DNA of 64,000 nucleotides from Isoptericola cucumis (GCF_014635665.1 NZ_BMDG01000015.1:51954-115953), one strand, 5' to 3'; counted from the stretch's first letter, positions 45,432 to 54,562 are shown. Notes: generated by a model not told the origin, from the letters alone. Translations and numbers: made by a program.

Positions 45432-46718
45432 GTGCAGCCCGACACCCCCCACGTCCCCGACCTGACCGCCGCCGTGCGCAGGGCGCTCGACGGCGGCCCC
45501 GCCGTCGTCCCGCTGCCGCGCGTCACCGCGGCCCCGCTCCCCGCGGGCACCGCCCTCGTGGTCCGCACCTCGGGGTCGACCGGGGTGCCGAAGGAGGTCG
45601 CCCTGTCGGCGGCGGCGCTGCGCGCGTCGGCCACCGCGACCCACGAGCGCCTCGGCGGGCCGGGGCGCTGGGTGCTCACGCTGCCGCCGACGCACGTCGC
45701 GGGGCTGCAGGTCGTGGTGCGCTCGGTGCTCGCCGGCACGCCGCTCACGGCGGCCGGGGGCCCCGGCACGTTCACCCCCGACGGCTTCGCGGACCTGCTC
45801 GAGCCCGCGCTGCGCCACGGCGACGACCCGGTGTACGCGTCGCTGGTGCCCACCCAGCTGCACCGGCTGGTGGCCGCGGCGGACGACGGCGCCCCGCGCG
45901 GGCTGCGCGCGCTGGCCCGCTGCGCGGGCGTCCTGCTCGGCGGCGCCGCGACGCCGCCGCGCCTGCTGCAGCAGGCCCGCGACGCCGGCGTCCGCGTCGT
46001 GCGGACCTACGGGATGTCGGAGACCGCCGGGGGGTGCGTGTACGACGGCGTCCCCCTGCGCGGCGTGCGGGTGCGCCTCGCCTCCCCCGACGCGGCCTCC
46101 CCCGACGCGGGGGTGGGTGCGGGGGTCGGGGTGGTCGAGCTCGGCGGGCCCGTGCTCGCCACCGGGTACGTCGGCGACGACGCCGCGACGGCCGCCGCGT
46201 TCCGGACCGAGCCCGCCGCGGATGCCCCGCCGGCGGGCGGCGACGGCGCCCGGTGGTTCCGCACCAGCGACCTCGGCCGGCTGGACGCCGACGGCACGCT
46301 CCGGGTGCTCGGCCGGGCCGACGACGTCGTCGTCACCGGCGGCCAGAACGTCGCCCCCGCCCCGGTGGAGGCGCTGCTGGGCGAGCTGCTCGGCGGGGAG
46401 GCGTGCGTCGTCGGCGTCCCCGACCCCGAGTGGGGGCAGGCGCTCGTCGCCGTCGTCACCACCTCGACCCCGGGCGAGTTGTCAGAACGACGTGCGGGTA
46501 TACCGGCGCCTGGTTCTGACAACTCGAGGCGGGGAGGGATCCGCGCCCTCGGTGAGGAGGAGCTGGCGCAGGTGCGGGCCGCCGCCAGGACTAGGCTGGG
46601 CCCGCCGTCCGCGCCCCGCCGCGTGTACCGCACGCCCGCGCTCCCCCTGCGCGGGCCCGGCAAGGTGGACCGCAGCGGCGTCGTCGCCCTCGTCCGCGAG
46701 CACGAGGCGCACGCCTGA
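45432..46718 (+). CDS. menE: o-Succinylbenzoate-CoA ligase with palindrome-encoded insert
   Basis: 428 aa, ANL adenylating enzyme. The P-loop-like TSGSTGVPKEV (~48-57), TYGMSETAGG, FRTSDLGRLD and the catalytic lysine in RGPGKVDRSG are all present. GTG start at 45432. Between the hinge region (VVTTSTPGE) and the C-terminal lid helix, ~27 residues (LSERRAGIPAPGSDNSRRGG and onward) are encoded by a palindromic element, an unusual in-frame insertion in a solvent-exposed loop. Confidence 0.93.
   Translation: MQPDTPHVPDLTAAVRRALDGGPAVVPLPRVTAAPLPAGTALVVRTSGSTGVPKEVALSAAALRASATATHERLGGPGRWVLTLPPTHVAGLQVVVRSVLAGTPLTAAGGPGTFTPDGFADLLEPALRHGDDPVYASLVPTQLHRLVAAADDGAPRGLRALARCAGVLLGGAATPPRLLQQARDAGVRVVRTYGMSETAGGCVYDGVPLRGVRVRLASPDAASPDAGVGAGVGVVELGGPVLATGYVGDDAATAAAFRTEPAADAPPAGGDGARWFRTSDLGRLDADGTLRVLGRADDVVVTGGQNVAPAPVEALLGELLGGEACVVGVPDPEWGQALVAVVTTSTPGELSERRAGIPAPGSDNSRRGGIRALGEEELAQVRAAARTRLGPPSAPRRVYRTPALPLRGPGKVDRSGVVALVREHEAHA
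46475..46526. repeat. Palindromic element inside menE
   Basis: CGAGTTGTCAGAAC (46475-46488) and GTTCTGACAACTCG (46513-46526) are perfect 14-bp inverted arms. The centre holds another palindrome, GGTATACC (46497-46504). Base composition differs clearly from the surrounding GC-rich coding sequence. It is in frame with menE and introduces no stop. Confidence 0.85.
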
Positions 46719-46759
46719 CCCGCTCGCACGAGACCGCCCGCACGACACGACGGAGGACC

Positions 46760-47629
46760 ATGGCCACGACGAGCGAGTGGGTCGCCGGCGCCCGACCCCG
46801 GACGCTGCCCGCGGCGGCCGCGCCGGTCCTGATCGGCTCCGGCGCCGCCGCACAGGTCGACGCGTTCGGCTGGCTGCCCGCCGTGCTCGCGCTCGGCGTC
46901 GCGCTCGCCCTGCAGGTGGGCGTCAACTACGCGAACGACTACTCCGACGGCGTGCGCGGCACCGACCTCGACCGCGTGGGCCCGATGCGGCTCACGGCCT
47001 CCGGCGCCGCCCCGCCCGGGCGGGTGAAGGCGGCCGCGTTCGGCTCGTTCGGTGTCGCGGGCGTGCTCGGGCTCGCGCTGTGCGCCGTGAGCGGCCACTG
47101 GTGGCTGCTGGCCGTGGGTGTCGTGTGCGTGCTGGCCGCCTGGTTCTACACCGGCGGCAAGCACCCGTACGGGTACGCGGGCCTCGGAGAGGTCGGGGTC
47201 TTCGTCTTCTTCGGGCTGGTCGCGACCCTCGGCACCACGTACACGCAGGCCGACCGCGTCACCTGGCCGTCCGTGCTCGGCGCCGTCGGGGTGGGGCTCA
47301 TCGCCTGCGGGCTGCTCATGATCAACAACGTGCGCGACATCCCCACCGACGTGGTCGCGGGCAAGCGCACGCTCGCCGTGCGGATGGGCGACCACCGGGC
47401 ACGGCGCGCGTACGCCGCCTGCATCCTGGTGCCCGTGGTCCTCGCCATGGTGTGCGCGGCCTGGGCGCCGTGGGCGCTGCTGGTCATGCTCCTGCTGCTG
47501 CCCGCCTGGCTGCTCGTGGTGCCCGTGGTCGCCGGCGCCCAGGGGCGCCTGCTGGTGCCCGTCCTCGCCGGGACGGGGATGTTCGAGCTCGCCTACGGCG
47601 CGCTGCTCGGCCTCGGCCTCGCGCTCTGA
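46760..47629 (+). CDS. menA: 1,4-Dihydroxy-2-naphthoate polyprenyltransferase
   Basis: 289 aa with eight or nine membrane helices, UbiA family. The two acidic prenyl-diphosphate sites are NYANDYSDGVRGTD (~53-66) and NNVRDIPTDVVAGKRTL (~190-206). It attaches the isoprenoid tail to DHNA at the membrane. It lies 41 bases after menE, with GGAGG before the ATG. Confidence 0.95.
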   Translation: MATTSEWVAGARPRTLPAAAAPVLIGSGAAAQVDAFGWLPAVLALGVALALQVGVNYANDYSDGVRGTDLDRVGPMRLTASGAAPPGRVKAAAFGSFGVAGVLGLALCAVSGHWWLLAVGVVCVLAAWFYTGGKHPYGYAGLGEVGVFVFFGLVATLGTTYTQADRVTWPSVLGAVGVGLIACGLLMINNVRDIPTDVVAGKRTLAVRMGDHRARRAYAACILVPVVLAMVCAAWAPWALLVMLLLLPAWLLVVPVVAGAQGRLLVPVLAGTGMFELAYGALLGLGLAL

Positions 47630-47650
47630 GGAGGGCCGGTCGCCGGAAGG

Positions 47651-47938
47651 TCAGTCGCCGTCCTTCGACCCCCGGGGCTCCTGGTCGACGACCGAGTCCT
47701 CGAAGTCGGAGTCGGCGTCCTTGGTGACCCGGGGCGCCGCCTTGCGCCGCTCGGCGCGCTCCGCGAGCCAGCGGGCGGCGGCGTCCCGCGGCCCGGACAG
47801 TGCCAGGTACGAGACGGCGAACGCCACGATCAGGGCCACGAGCAGCAGCAGCCAGCTGCGCAGGCCGAGGAGGTAGCCGGCGCCGAGAGCGCCGACGAAC
47901 AACAGGATCCGCCAGGCGGAGTACTTCACGAGGGGCAC
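47651..47938 (-). CDS. DUF4229 membrane protein
   Basis: 95 aa. Two membrane helices (SAWRILLFVGALGAGYLLGL and LLLLVALIVAFAVSYLAL) are followed by LSGPRDAAARWLAERAERRK, the DUF4229 signature, and an acidic tail. In actinobacteria this gene is often next to men or cytochrome c genes, as here. Function unknown. Confidence 0.78.
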   Translation of the reverse strand: MPLVKYSAWRILLFVGALGAGYLLGLRSWLLLLVALIVAFAVSYLALSGPRDAAARWLAERAERRKAAPRVTKDADSDFEDSVVDQEPRGSKDGD

Positions 47939-47994
47939 CCGTCAAGAATAGGCGCGATTCCTGGGCTCCCCCGCCGGCGGAATAGGCTGGGGGC

Positions 47995-48375
47995 ATGTTC
48001 GTCCGTGTGGTCCTGCCGCTCCTCGTGCTGGGGCTCGCCCTGTACGCGCTCCTCGATCTCTCCGCGTCGAAGGAGGAGGACCGCGGGGGCCTGCCGCGGT
48101 GGCTGTGGGTCGTGATCATCGTGCTGCTGCCGGTGTTCGGCGCGCTGGCGTGGATCGTCGTGAAGCACTCGAGCCGGCGCGCCCCGGGCAGCCGTGGCGG
48201 GTCGGGTCGGCCCGGTCGCCCGGGCGGCGGGCCGCGACGCCCGTCCGGCCCCATCGCCCCCGACGACGACCCCGACTTCCTGTGGAAGCTCGAGCAGGAC
48301 CGGCGTCGCCGCGAGCGCGGCTCCGGCAGCCCGCGCCCGGACGACGGCAACGGCACCAACGGCACCAGCCCCTGA
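47995..48375 (+). CDS. PLDc_N-type membrane protein
   Basis: 126 aa. Two membrane helices (residues 3-20 and 35-56) with the motif PRWLWVVIIVLLPVFGALAWIVVKH are typical of the PLD-nuclease N-terminal domain. No phospholipase domain follows, only a Gly/Arg/Pro-rich tail. It is divergent from the DUF4229 gene across a 56-base region. Role unknown. Confidence 0.72.
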   Translation: MFVRVVLPLLVLGLALYALLDLSASKEEDRGGLPRWLWVVIIVLLPVFGALAWIVVKHSSRRAPGSRGGSGRPGRPGGGPRRPSGPIAPDDDPDFLWKLEQDRRRRERGSGSPRPDDGNGTNGTSP

Positions 48376-48394
48376 CGCCGGCGTCCGGCCGACC

Positions 48395-48439
48395 ACGACG
48401 ACGGCGACGGTCCCGCCCCGGGACCGTCGCCGTTGTCGT
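48395..48439. terminator. Terminator between PLDc_N gene and ccsB
   Basis: ACGACGACGGCGACGGTCCC and GGGACCGTCGCCGTTGTCGT form a 20-bp stem with one mismatch and a 5-base loop, between two convergent genes. Confidence 0.8.
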
Positions 48440-48456
48440 ACCGCCGCCGTGAGCCG

Positions 48457-49455
48457 TCAGCCGGCGGTGGTGCCCGCGTCGAGGCCCGAGTACGAGTGCT
48501 TGCCGTTGAAGATGAGGTTCACGCCGGTGAAGTTGAACAGCACGCACGCGTAGCCGACGACGACGAACCACGCCGCCCGGCGCCCGTCCCAGCCGCGCGT
48601 CGTGCGGGCGTGCAGGTACGCGGCGTAGACGACCCACACGACGAAGCTCCAGACCTCCTTGGGGTCCCAGCCCCAGTAGCGGCCCCAGGCGTGCTCGGCC
48701 CAGATGGCGCCGCCGATGATCGTGAAGGTCCACAGCACGAACGCCACGGCGTTGAGCCGGAACGACAGCGCCTCCAGCGACATGGGGGCCGGCACGCGGT
48801 CGAGCCAGCGGAAGCCGGGGCGCTGCAGGTACGGCGCGCCGGAGTCGCGGCTGTCGCGCAGCAGCTGCAGCACGGACGCCACGAACGCCACGGTGAAGAT
48901 GCCCGTCGCGCTGATCGCCACGCCGACGTGGATGACGAGCCAGTAGTTCTGCAGGGCGGGCTGGACGCCGGTGGCCGCCACGTAGAACACGTTGAGCCCG
49001 AGCACGAGGAACAGCACCGACAGGCCGGCGACGAACGGCCCGAGGAACCGCACGTCCCGGCGCACGTTCAGCCCGAGGAAGACCGCCAGGGCCATGAAGG
49101 TGCCCACCAGCGTGAACTCGTACATGTTCGCCCACGGCGTCCGGCCGGCGGCCAGCCCGCGGAGCACGATCGCGACCAGCAGCAGGGCCGTGCCCAGCCA
49201 GGTGGTCGACATGGCGATGCCGGCGGCGCGCCGGCGCGGGGCGGCCGGCTCGGCCGCGGGCGCCCCGGGCGCCGGGCCCGACGACGACGCGGCTCCGACG
49301 GCGACGGGCGTGCGCGCCTCGGCGTGCGCCTCCGCGCGGGCCTCGACCCGCTCCTCCGTGCGGCGACCCAGGTCGACCGCGAACGCGACGAGCGCGATGG
49401 TCAGGGCGGTGGCGGCAGCCCAGACGAGCAGCACGCTCAGCTCGGCGATCTGCAT
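48457..49455 (-). CDS. ccsB: Cytochrome c biogenesis protein CcsB (ResC)
   Basis: 332 aa with about eight membrane helices. The haem-handling WWD-type motif WGRYWGWDPKEVWSFVVWVVYAAYLHAR lies near residue 275; conserved histidines flank it (VIHVGV, YLHAR). With ResB it delivers haem to apocytochrome c outside the membrane. Two bases separate it from resB. It contains a long Ala/Pro-rich insertion at ~35-75. Confidence 0.94.
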   Translation of the reverse strand: MQIAELSVLLVWAAATALTIALVAFAVDLGRRTEERVEARAEAHAEARTPVAVGAASSSGPAPGAPAAEPAAPRRRAAGIAMSTTWLGTALLLVAIVLRGLAAGRTPWANMYEFTLVGTFMALAVFLGLNVRRDVRFLGPFVAGLSVLFLVLGLNVFYVAATGVQPALQNYWLVIHVGVAISATGIFTVAFVASVLQLLRDSRDSGAPYLQRPGFRWLDRVPAPMSLEALSFRLNAVAFVLWTFTIIGGAIWAEHAWGRYWGWDPKEVWSFVVWVVYAAYLHARTTRGWDGRRAAWFVVVGYACVLFNFTGVNLIFNGKHSYSGLDAGTTAG

Positions 49456-49457
49456 GG

Positions 49458-51221
49458 TCAGTCCTCCGTGGCGGTGGTGGTGCCGGTGGTGCGGCGTGGT
49501 GTGGAGCTGTGGTCCTGGCCCGGGTCCGGGCCCGGGTCGGTCTCACCGAGGATCGCGGCGAGCACCGCGTCGACCTCGCGCTGCAGCCCGGCGTCGTCGC
49601 CGCGGGCCAGCCCCGCGAGCTCGACGCGGGTCACCGGACGACCGTCGTCGTCGGTGGTCTCCCATGATCGCACCCAGACGCGCCGTCGGGGCGTGAAGAG
49701 CGAGATCGCGAGGCCGCCGAGGGCCAGCAGGGAGAAGGTCAGCACGAAGGTCAGCGACGGGTCGTGGCGCAGGTCGAGCGCCACGTAGCGCGGCACGTCC
49801 TCGCCGAGCTCCACCGTCCCGAGCCCGTCGGGCAGCTCGACGCTCTCGCCCGGGCGCACGAGCAGCTTGATGGTCTCGCCGTCCTCGTCGACCGACGGCG
49901 TGAGGTTCGCGGTGTCGAGGTTGTAGACGTTCTGCGGCACGCCCTCGTCCAGGCCCAGGTCGCCCCGGTACACCTCGAGCACCATCAGCGGGTTGTCCGG
50001 CTGCGGGAAGACGGAGCGCGCGGAGCCGTCCTCCTCCACCACCGCGGAGGGCAGGAAGTAGCCGATCATCCCGACCTGCTCCTGCCCCGGCGAGACGTCC
50101 GGCACCTTGACGACGCCGCGCGAGGTGTACATCTGGTCCTCGGGCAGGAACGGCACCCGGCCGGCGAAGGCGACCTGGCCCTCGGAGTCCGTCACGGTGA
50201 GCTCCGGGGCGAACCCGTTGCCCTGCAGGTAGATCTTGGCGCCGTCGACCGTCAGCGGGTGGTTGACCTTGATCTCCTCCGGGTGGCTGCTGCCGTCCGG
50301 CTCGGTCACGGTGACGTCCGCGGTGAAGTCGCGGGCCTGCGCGAACGCGACCGTGTCCGACGCGAACTCGGAGTGGAAGTCGTCGAGCGTCATCGAGAAC
50401 GGCACGAGGGACGACGGCTGGAACCAGGCGCCCTTGTCGAAGGTGTCGTAGTCCACGACGGCGTTGGCGAAGCCCCGGCCCTCGGTGACGATCGCCTGGC
50501 CGCGGTAGTGCAGCAGCTGCCCGAGCGCGACGGAGATCAGCAGGCCGAGCAGGGCCAGGTGGAACAGCAGGTTGCCCGTCTCGCGGAGGTAGCCCCGCTC
50601 GGCCGCGACCGTGCGGGTGGCGGGGCGGCCCAGCCGCGGCTCCTCGGAGCCGGTGTCCACGCGGAACGTGGGCAGCCGGCGGAACCGGCCGCGCAAGTGG
50701 GTGGCGGCCGCCTCGACGACGGCGTCCGGGCTCGCGGTCGTCGTCGCCGACGCGGTGGCGGGGAACCGGCCGAAGCGGACCGGCGTCTTCGGCGGGCGGT
50801 TGCGCAGCGCCCGCGCGTGCGACAGCGTGCGGGGCACGATGCAGCCGACCAGCGAGACGAACAGCAGCAGGTAGATGGCGGAGAACCACGCCGAGCTGTA
50901 CACCTCGAAGAAGCCGAACCGGTCGAGCCACTCGCCCAGGGTCGGGTTGTCGCCGAGGTACTCCAGCACGGCGGCCGGGTCCTGGCTGCGCTGCGGCAGC
51001 ACGGACCCCGGCACGGCGGCGACGGCGAGCAGCATCAGCAGCATCAGGGCGACGCGCATGCTCGTGAGCTGCCGCCACGTCCAGCGCAGCATCCCGCGCC
51101 AGCCCAGCGCCGGGGGCGTCGGGCGTCGGGCCGCCGTGTCCGCGGGCCGGTCCGCCGGGGTCCCGCCCTCGGTGAAGGCGTCGTGGATGCCCTCGGGACG
51201 GTACGTCGTCTTGTCGCTCAT
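49458..51221 (-). CDS. resB: Cytochrome c biogenesis protein ResB
   Basis: 587 aa. The first helix region is TWRQLTSMRVALMLLMLLAVAAVPGSVLPQR, with further helices at ~105 and ~205 (NLLFHLALLGLLISVALGQLL), a large external domain and a last helix (FVLTFSLLALGGLAISLF) before a cytosolic tail. It is the ResB/Ccs1 half of the system II haem lyase. The ATG at 51221 overlaps the ccdA stop by one base. Confidence 0.94.
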   Translation of the reverse strand: MSDKTTYRPEGIHDAFTEGGTPADRPADTAARRPTPPALGWRGMLRWTWRQLTSMRVALMLLMLLAVAAVPGSVLPQRSQDPAAVLEYLGDNPTLGEWLDRFGFFEVYSSAWFSAIYLLLFVSLVGCIVPRTLSHARALRNRPPKTPVRFGRFPATASATTTASPDAVVEAAATHLRGRFRRLPTFRVDTGSEEPRLGRPATRTVAAERGYLRETGNLLFHLALLGLLISVALGQLLHYRGQAIVTEGRGFANAVVDYDTFDKGAWFQPSSLVPFSMTLDDFHSEFASDTVAFAQARDFTADVTVTEPDGSSHPEEIKVNHPLTVDGAKIYLQGNGFAPELTVTDSEGQVAFAGRVPFLPEDQMYTSRGVVKVPDVSPGQEQVGMIGYFLPSAVVEEDGSARSVFPQPDNPLMVLEVYRGDLGLDEGVPQNVYNLDTANLTPSVDEDGETIKLLVRPGESVELPDGLGTVELGEDVPRYVALDLRHDPSLTFVLTFSLLALGGLAISLFTPRRRVWVRSWETTDDDGRPVTRVELAGLARGDDAGLQREVDAVLAAILGETDPGPDPGQDHSSTPRRTTGTTTATED

Positions 51222-51997
51222 CACACCACCGTCACGAATCCGCCGATCCAGCCCTGCAGCTGGCTCGTCCACGTCGCCCACAGGCCGGTGACGAGCGCGA
51301 GGCCCACCAGCACCAGCAGGCCGCCACCCGCGCGCTGGATCACCAGGCGGTGGCGGCGCAGGAAGCCGAGCATGCGCTGCGAGGACTGCAGCCCCAGGGC
51401 CACGAGCAGGAACGGTACGCCCAGGCCGAGGCAGTACGCGATGCCGAGCGCGATCCCGCGGCCCGCCGAGGCCTCGTCGAGCGAGAGCGCCTGCACCGCC
51501 GCGAGCGTCGGGCCGATGCACGGCGTCCAGCCGAGGCCGAAGACGACGCCGAGCAGCGGCGCGCCCCACAGGCCGGCCCGCGGGCTCAGGTGCAGCCGCG
51601 CCTCGCGCTGCAGGAAGGGCACCATGCCGATGAAGCCGAGCCCCAGCAGGATCACGACCACGCCCAGCACGCGCATGATCAGGTCCTCCCAGCGGACCAG
51701 GTACCCGCCCAGCGCGCCCGCGGCAGCCATGAGCGCCACGAAGACGACGGTGAACCCCAGGACGAACAGGCCGACCCCTGCGACGACCCGGCGCCTGCCG
51801 GGCGCGGCGCGCGTCGCGCCGCCCGTCGACGGCCCGGCCTGCGCCGCCGCCATGCCGCTGACGTAGCCGACGTAGCCCGGCACCAGCGGCAGCACGCACG
51901 GCGACGCGAACGACACGAGTCCCGCGATCAGCGCCACCGGCAGCGCCAGCAGCATCGAGCCGCTGAACGCCGTGGTCGCGAAGGTCTCACCCATCAC
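51221..51997 (-). CDS. ccdA: Thiol-disulfide transporter CcdA
   Basis: 258 aa with six membrane helices. The paired redox cysteines are in SFASPCVLPLVPGY and GLGWTPCIGPTLAA. It carries reducing power across the membrane for the apocytochrome thiols. GTG at 51997 or ATG at 51994 can serve as start; both overlap the stop of the thioredoxin-like gene. Confidence 0.94.
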   Translation of the reverse strand: MMGETFATTAFSGSMLLALPVALIAGLVSFASPCVLPLVPGYVGYVSGMAAAQAGPSTGGATRAAPGRRRVVAGVGLFVLGFTVVFVALMAAAGALGGYLVRWEDLIMRVLGVVVILLGLGFIGMVPFLQREARLHLSPRAGLWGAPLLGVVFGLGWTPCIGPTLAAVQALSLDEASAGRGIALGIAYCLGLGVPFLLVALGLQSSQRMLGFLRRHRLVIQRAGGGLLVLVGLALVTGLWATWTSQLQGWIGGFVTVV

Positions 51998-52614
51998 GCG
52001 TCCTCGGTGCCCTCGGAGCTGTCATCCTCGGCGAGGAGCTCGTCGACGATGGCCTCCAGCGTGGAGCCGTCCGCCTGCCCGATGACGCGGGCGGCCACCC
52101 GGCCCTCGGCGTCCAGCACGACGGTGGAGGGCACGGCCTGCAGCGGCACGACGCCGGACAGGCCGGCCACGACCTGGCCGCTGCGGTCCTCGATCGACGG
52201 GTACGGCACCTCGAAGGTGCGCTGGAACGCCTCGGCCGCCCCCGCCTCGTCCTCGGTGTTGATGCCGAGCACCCGCACGCCGTCGGCCTCGCGCTCGTTG
52301 GCGAGGTCGACGAGCTCGGGCGCCTCGGCCCGGCACGGGGCGCACCCGGCGTACCAGGTGTTGACGACGACGACGTCGCCCAGCCAGTCGGCGGTGCTCA
52401 CCTCGTCGCCCTCGAAGGCGGTGCCCTCGACGGTCACCGGGTCCTCGCGGTCGGCCGGGTCCCACTGCTTGACCGAGCCGTCGCCCGACACGAACCCCTG
52501 GCCCACGACGTCGCCCGCGCCGGACTCCTCGGGCCCGCACGCGGCGAGGAGGGGCGCGGCCACCAGGGCAGCGAGCGCGGCCGCGGCGACGCGGCGGGTC
52601 CGGGTGCGCATCAT
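51994..52614 (-). CDS. TlpA/ResA-like thioredoxin lipoprotein
   Basis: 206 aa. Lipobox LLAAC at ~24-28, then a thioredoxin fold with WYAGCAPCRAEAPEL; the CxxC is CAPC and a cis-proline motif appears as QAVPSTVVLD. It probably reduces apocytochrome c before haem attachment, using electrons from CcdA. The ATG at 52614 overlaps the phosphatase stop (ATGA). Confidence 0.92.
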   Translation of the reverse strand: MMRTRTRRVAAAALAALVAAPLLAACGPEESGAGDVVGQGFVSGDGSVKQWDPADREDPVTVEGTAFEGDEVSTADWLGDVVVVNTWYAGCAPCRAEAPELVDLANEREADGVRVLGINTEDEAGAAEAFQRTFEVPYPSIEDRSGQVVAGLSGVVPLQAVPSTVVLDAEGRVAARVIGQADGSTLEAIVDELLAEDDSSEGTEDA

Positions 52615-53255
52615 GCCCCCGGGACCGGGTCGGCGCCCGCGAGCAGGCCGGCCGCGGGCTCGGTGTAGTGCAGGCCGACGAACCGGTCGTCGTCGAAGCG
52701 CAGCGACGTGAGGGAGGCCAGGGAGCACTCGCGGCGGCGCGGGTCGTGCGCCAGCGCGCGGTCCTCGAACGACCGGCGCGTCACCCACACCGGGAGCTGG
52801 TGGCTGACGAGCACGACCTCGTGCCCGGCGTAGGCGCGCCGCGCGTCGTCGACGGCCGCGCGCATGCGCGCCACCTGGTCGGCGTACGGCTCTCCCCAGG
52901 ACGGGCGCATCGGGTTCCACAGGTACCGCCAGTAGCGGGGGTGGGCGAGCTGGCCGGGGTTCGACCCGATCGTGCTGCCCTCGAAGCGGTTGCCCGCCTC
53001 GATGAGGCGCTCGTCCGTGGCGAGGTCCAGGTCGAACGCCCGGGCGACGGGTGCCGCGGTCTCCTGTGCGCGCTGGAGCGGCGAGGCGACGACGGCGACG
53101 ACGTCACGGCCGGCGCCCGACAGGTGCTCGGCGACGCGTTCGGCCATCGCCTGGCCGCGGTCGGACAGCCGGTACCCGGGGATGCGCCCGTAGAGGACCC
53201 TGCCCGGGTTGTGGACCTCGCCATGCCGCAGGAGATGGACGGTGGTGGTGGCCAT
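52611..53255 (-). CDS. Histidine phosphatase (phosphoglycerate-mutase superfamily)
   Basis: 214 aa. The phosphohistidine motif is LLRHGEVHNPGRVLYG; further catalytic residues are in ASPLQRAQETA and VLVSHQLPVW. In actinobacteria this gene usually heads the cytochrome c maturation operon, as here, though its substrate is unknown. The ATG at 53255 gives the normal family start (MATTTVHLLRHG). Confidence 0.9.
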   Translation of the reverse strand: MATTTVHLLRHGEVHNPGRVLYGRIPGYRLSDRGQAMAERVAEHLSGAGRDVVAVVASPLQRAQETAAPVARAFDLDLATDERLIEAGNRFEGSTIGSNPGQLAHPRYWRYLWNPMRPSWGEPYADQVARMRAAVDDARRAYAGHEVVLVSHQLPVWVTRRSFEDRALAHDPRRRECSLASLTSLRFDDDRFVGLHYTEPAAGLLAGADPVPGA

Positions 53256-53362
53256 GGCTCCCAGTGTCCCAGACCGCCGGAGCACCCAGGTCCCGTCCAG
53301 CGGCCGTCCCGCGCGGCGTGACGAGCCTCACCCCGCGCCCGTCCCGCGCCGCCCGGGCGGGG

Positions 53363-53899
53363 CTACGCCCCCGTCCGGGCCGCGTGCGCGACCTTCGCCA
53401 TCGCGCGCCCCAGCGTGGTGAGCTCGTCGGCGTCCAGCACGTCGACCAGCAGCCGCCGGACGGCGGTCACGTGCGCAGGGGCCGCGGCGACGAGCACCGC
53501 GTAGCCGGCGTCGGTCATGACGCAGTGCACGCCCCGTCGGTCGCCCGGTGCCGGACGCCGTGTCACCAGCCCGCGCTTCTCCATCCGGGCCACGGTGTGC
53601 GTGAGCCGGCTGCGCGACAGCGCGAGGAAGTCGGCGAGCGCCGACATCCGCAGCGTCCAGTCGGGCGCCTCGGAGAGCTGGACCAGCAGGTGGTACTCGC
53701 CGAGGGAGACCTGGATGTCGTCCTCGTGCGCGTCGCCGAGCGCCTCGAAGAAGCGCGACGTGCCCTCCAGGAACCGGCGCCACGCCCACTGCTGGTCCGT
53801 GTCGAGCCAGCGCACCTGTTCGGCCTCGCCCACGGCGGTGCCCGCTCCGGCGCTGTCCGCGGCGGCCACGTCGTCCCGCACCTTCTTCTCCGTACGCAC
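53363..53899 (-). CDS. MarR-family regulator
   Basis: 178 aa. The winged helix is LRMSALADFLALSRSRLTHTVARMEKRGLVTRRPAPGDRRGVHCVMTDAG. GTG start at 53899. It is divergent from the yceI gene with a perfect palindrome between them, so it probably represses both genes. No redox cysteine of the OhrR type is seen. Confidence 0.9.
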   Translation of the reverse strand: MRTEKKVRDDVAAADSAGAGTAVGEAEQVRWLDTDQQWAWRRFLEGTSRFFEALGDAHEDDIQVSLGEYHLLVQLSEAPDWTLRMSALADFLALSRSRLTHTVARMEKRGLVTRRPAPGDRRGVHCVMTDAGYAVLVAAAPAHVTAVRRLLVDVLDADELTTLGRAMAKVAHAARTGA

Positions 53900-53941
53900 G
53901 GGAATAGGTTACGAGACCGGTGCGTTACGACCCACGACCGG

Positions 53942-53961
53942 ATAGTTGATGGCTCAACTAT
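53942..53961. promoter_or_regulatory. MarR operator between marR-like and yceI genes
   Basis: ATAGTTGA-tggc-TCAACTAT is a perfect 8-bp inverted repeat centred ~62 bases from the YceI start and ~52 from the MarR start. Its AT-rich half-sites and spacing match typical MarR-family sites. Confidence 0.75.
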
Positions 53962-54013
53962 TTTGGACTTCCGGTCCGACACGCACCGCACGTCCCCGAA
54001 CGAGGAGATACCT

Positions 54014-54562
54014 ATGACCGCGCTTCCCGCTGGCCTCGTCGCCGGTTCCTACACCATCGACGCCTCCCACTCCACCGCGTCCTTCTCCGTCCGCCACGCG
54101 GGCATCGCCAAGGTCCGCGGCACCATCGGCATCGCGGACGGGACCATCACCGTCGGCGAGGACCTCGAGTCGGCGGCCGTACGCGCCGAGCTCGACGCGA
54201 CCTCGGTCAACACCGGCGACGAGAACCGCGACGCGCACCTCAAGAGCGCGGACTTCTGGCACGCCGAGGAGAACCCGGCCTGGACGTTCGTCTCGCAGAA
54301 GGTCACCACGGACGGTGAGGACTACGCCATCGTCGGCGAGCTGACCATCAACGGCGTGACCAACACCGTCGAGCTGCCGACCGAGTTCACCGGCACCGCC
54401 ACCGACCCGTTCGGCAACCCGCGCGCCGGCTTCGAGGCCGAGCTCGAGATCTCCCGCAAGGACTTCGGCCTGACCTGGAACGCCGCCCTCGAGACCGGCG
54501 GCGTCCTGGTGGGCGACAAGGTCAAGATCGCCCTCGACGTCTCCGCGATCAAGGCCGACTGA
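54014..54562 (+). CDS. YceI-family lipid-binding protein
   Basis: 182 aa, no signal peptide. The lipocalin-like YceI fold shows GSYTIDASHSTASFSVRHAGIAKVRGTI and ITINGVT-like LTINGVTNTVELPTEFTG, ending FGLTWNAALETGGVLVGDKVKIALDVSA. Members bind isoprenoid chains in their barrel, which fits the menaquinone-rich setting but is not proof of a role. ATG after GAGGAG. Likely under control of the divergent MarR protein. Confidence 0.92.
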   Translation: MTALPAGLVAGSYTIDASHSTASFSVRHAGIAKVRGTIGIADGTITVGEDLESAAVRAELDATSVNTGDENRDAHLKSADFWHAEENPAWTFVSQKVTTDGEDYAIVGELTINGVTNTVELPTEFTGTATDPFGNPRAGFEAELEISRKDFGLTWNAALETGGVLVGDKVKIALDVSAIKAD

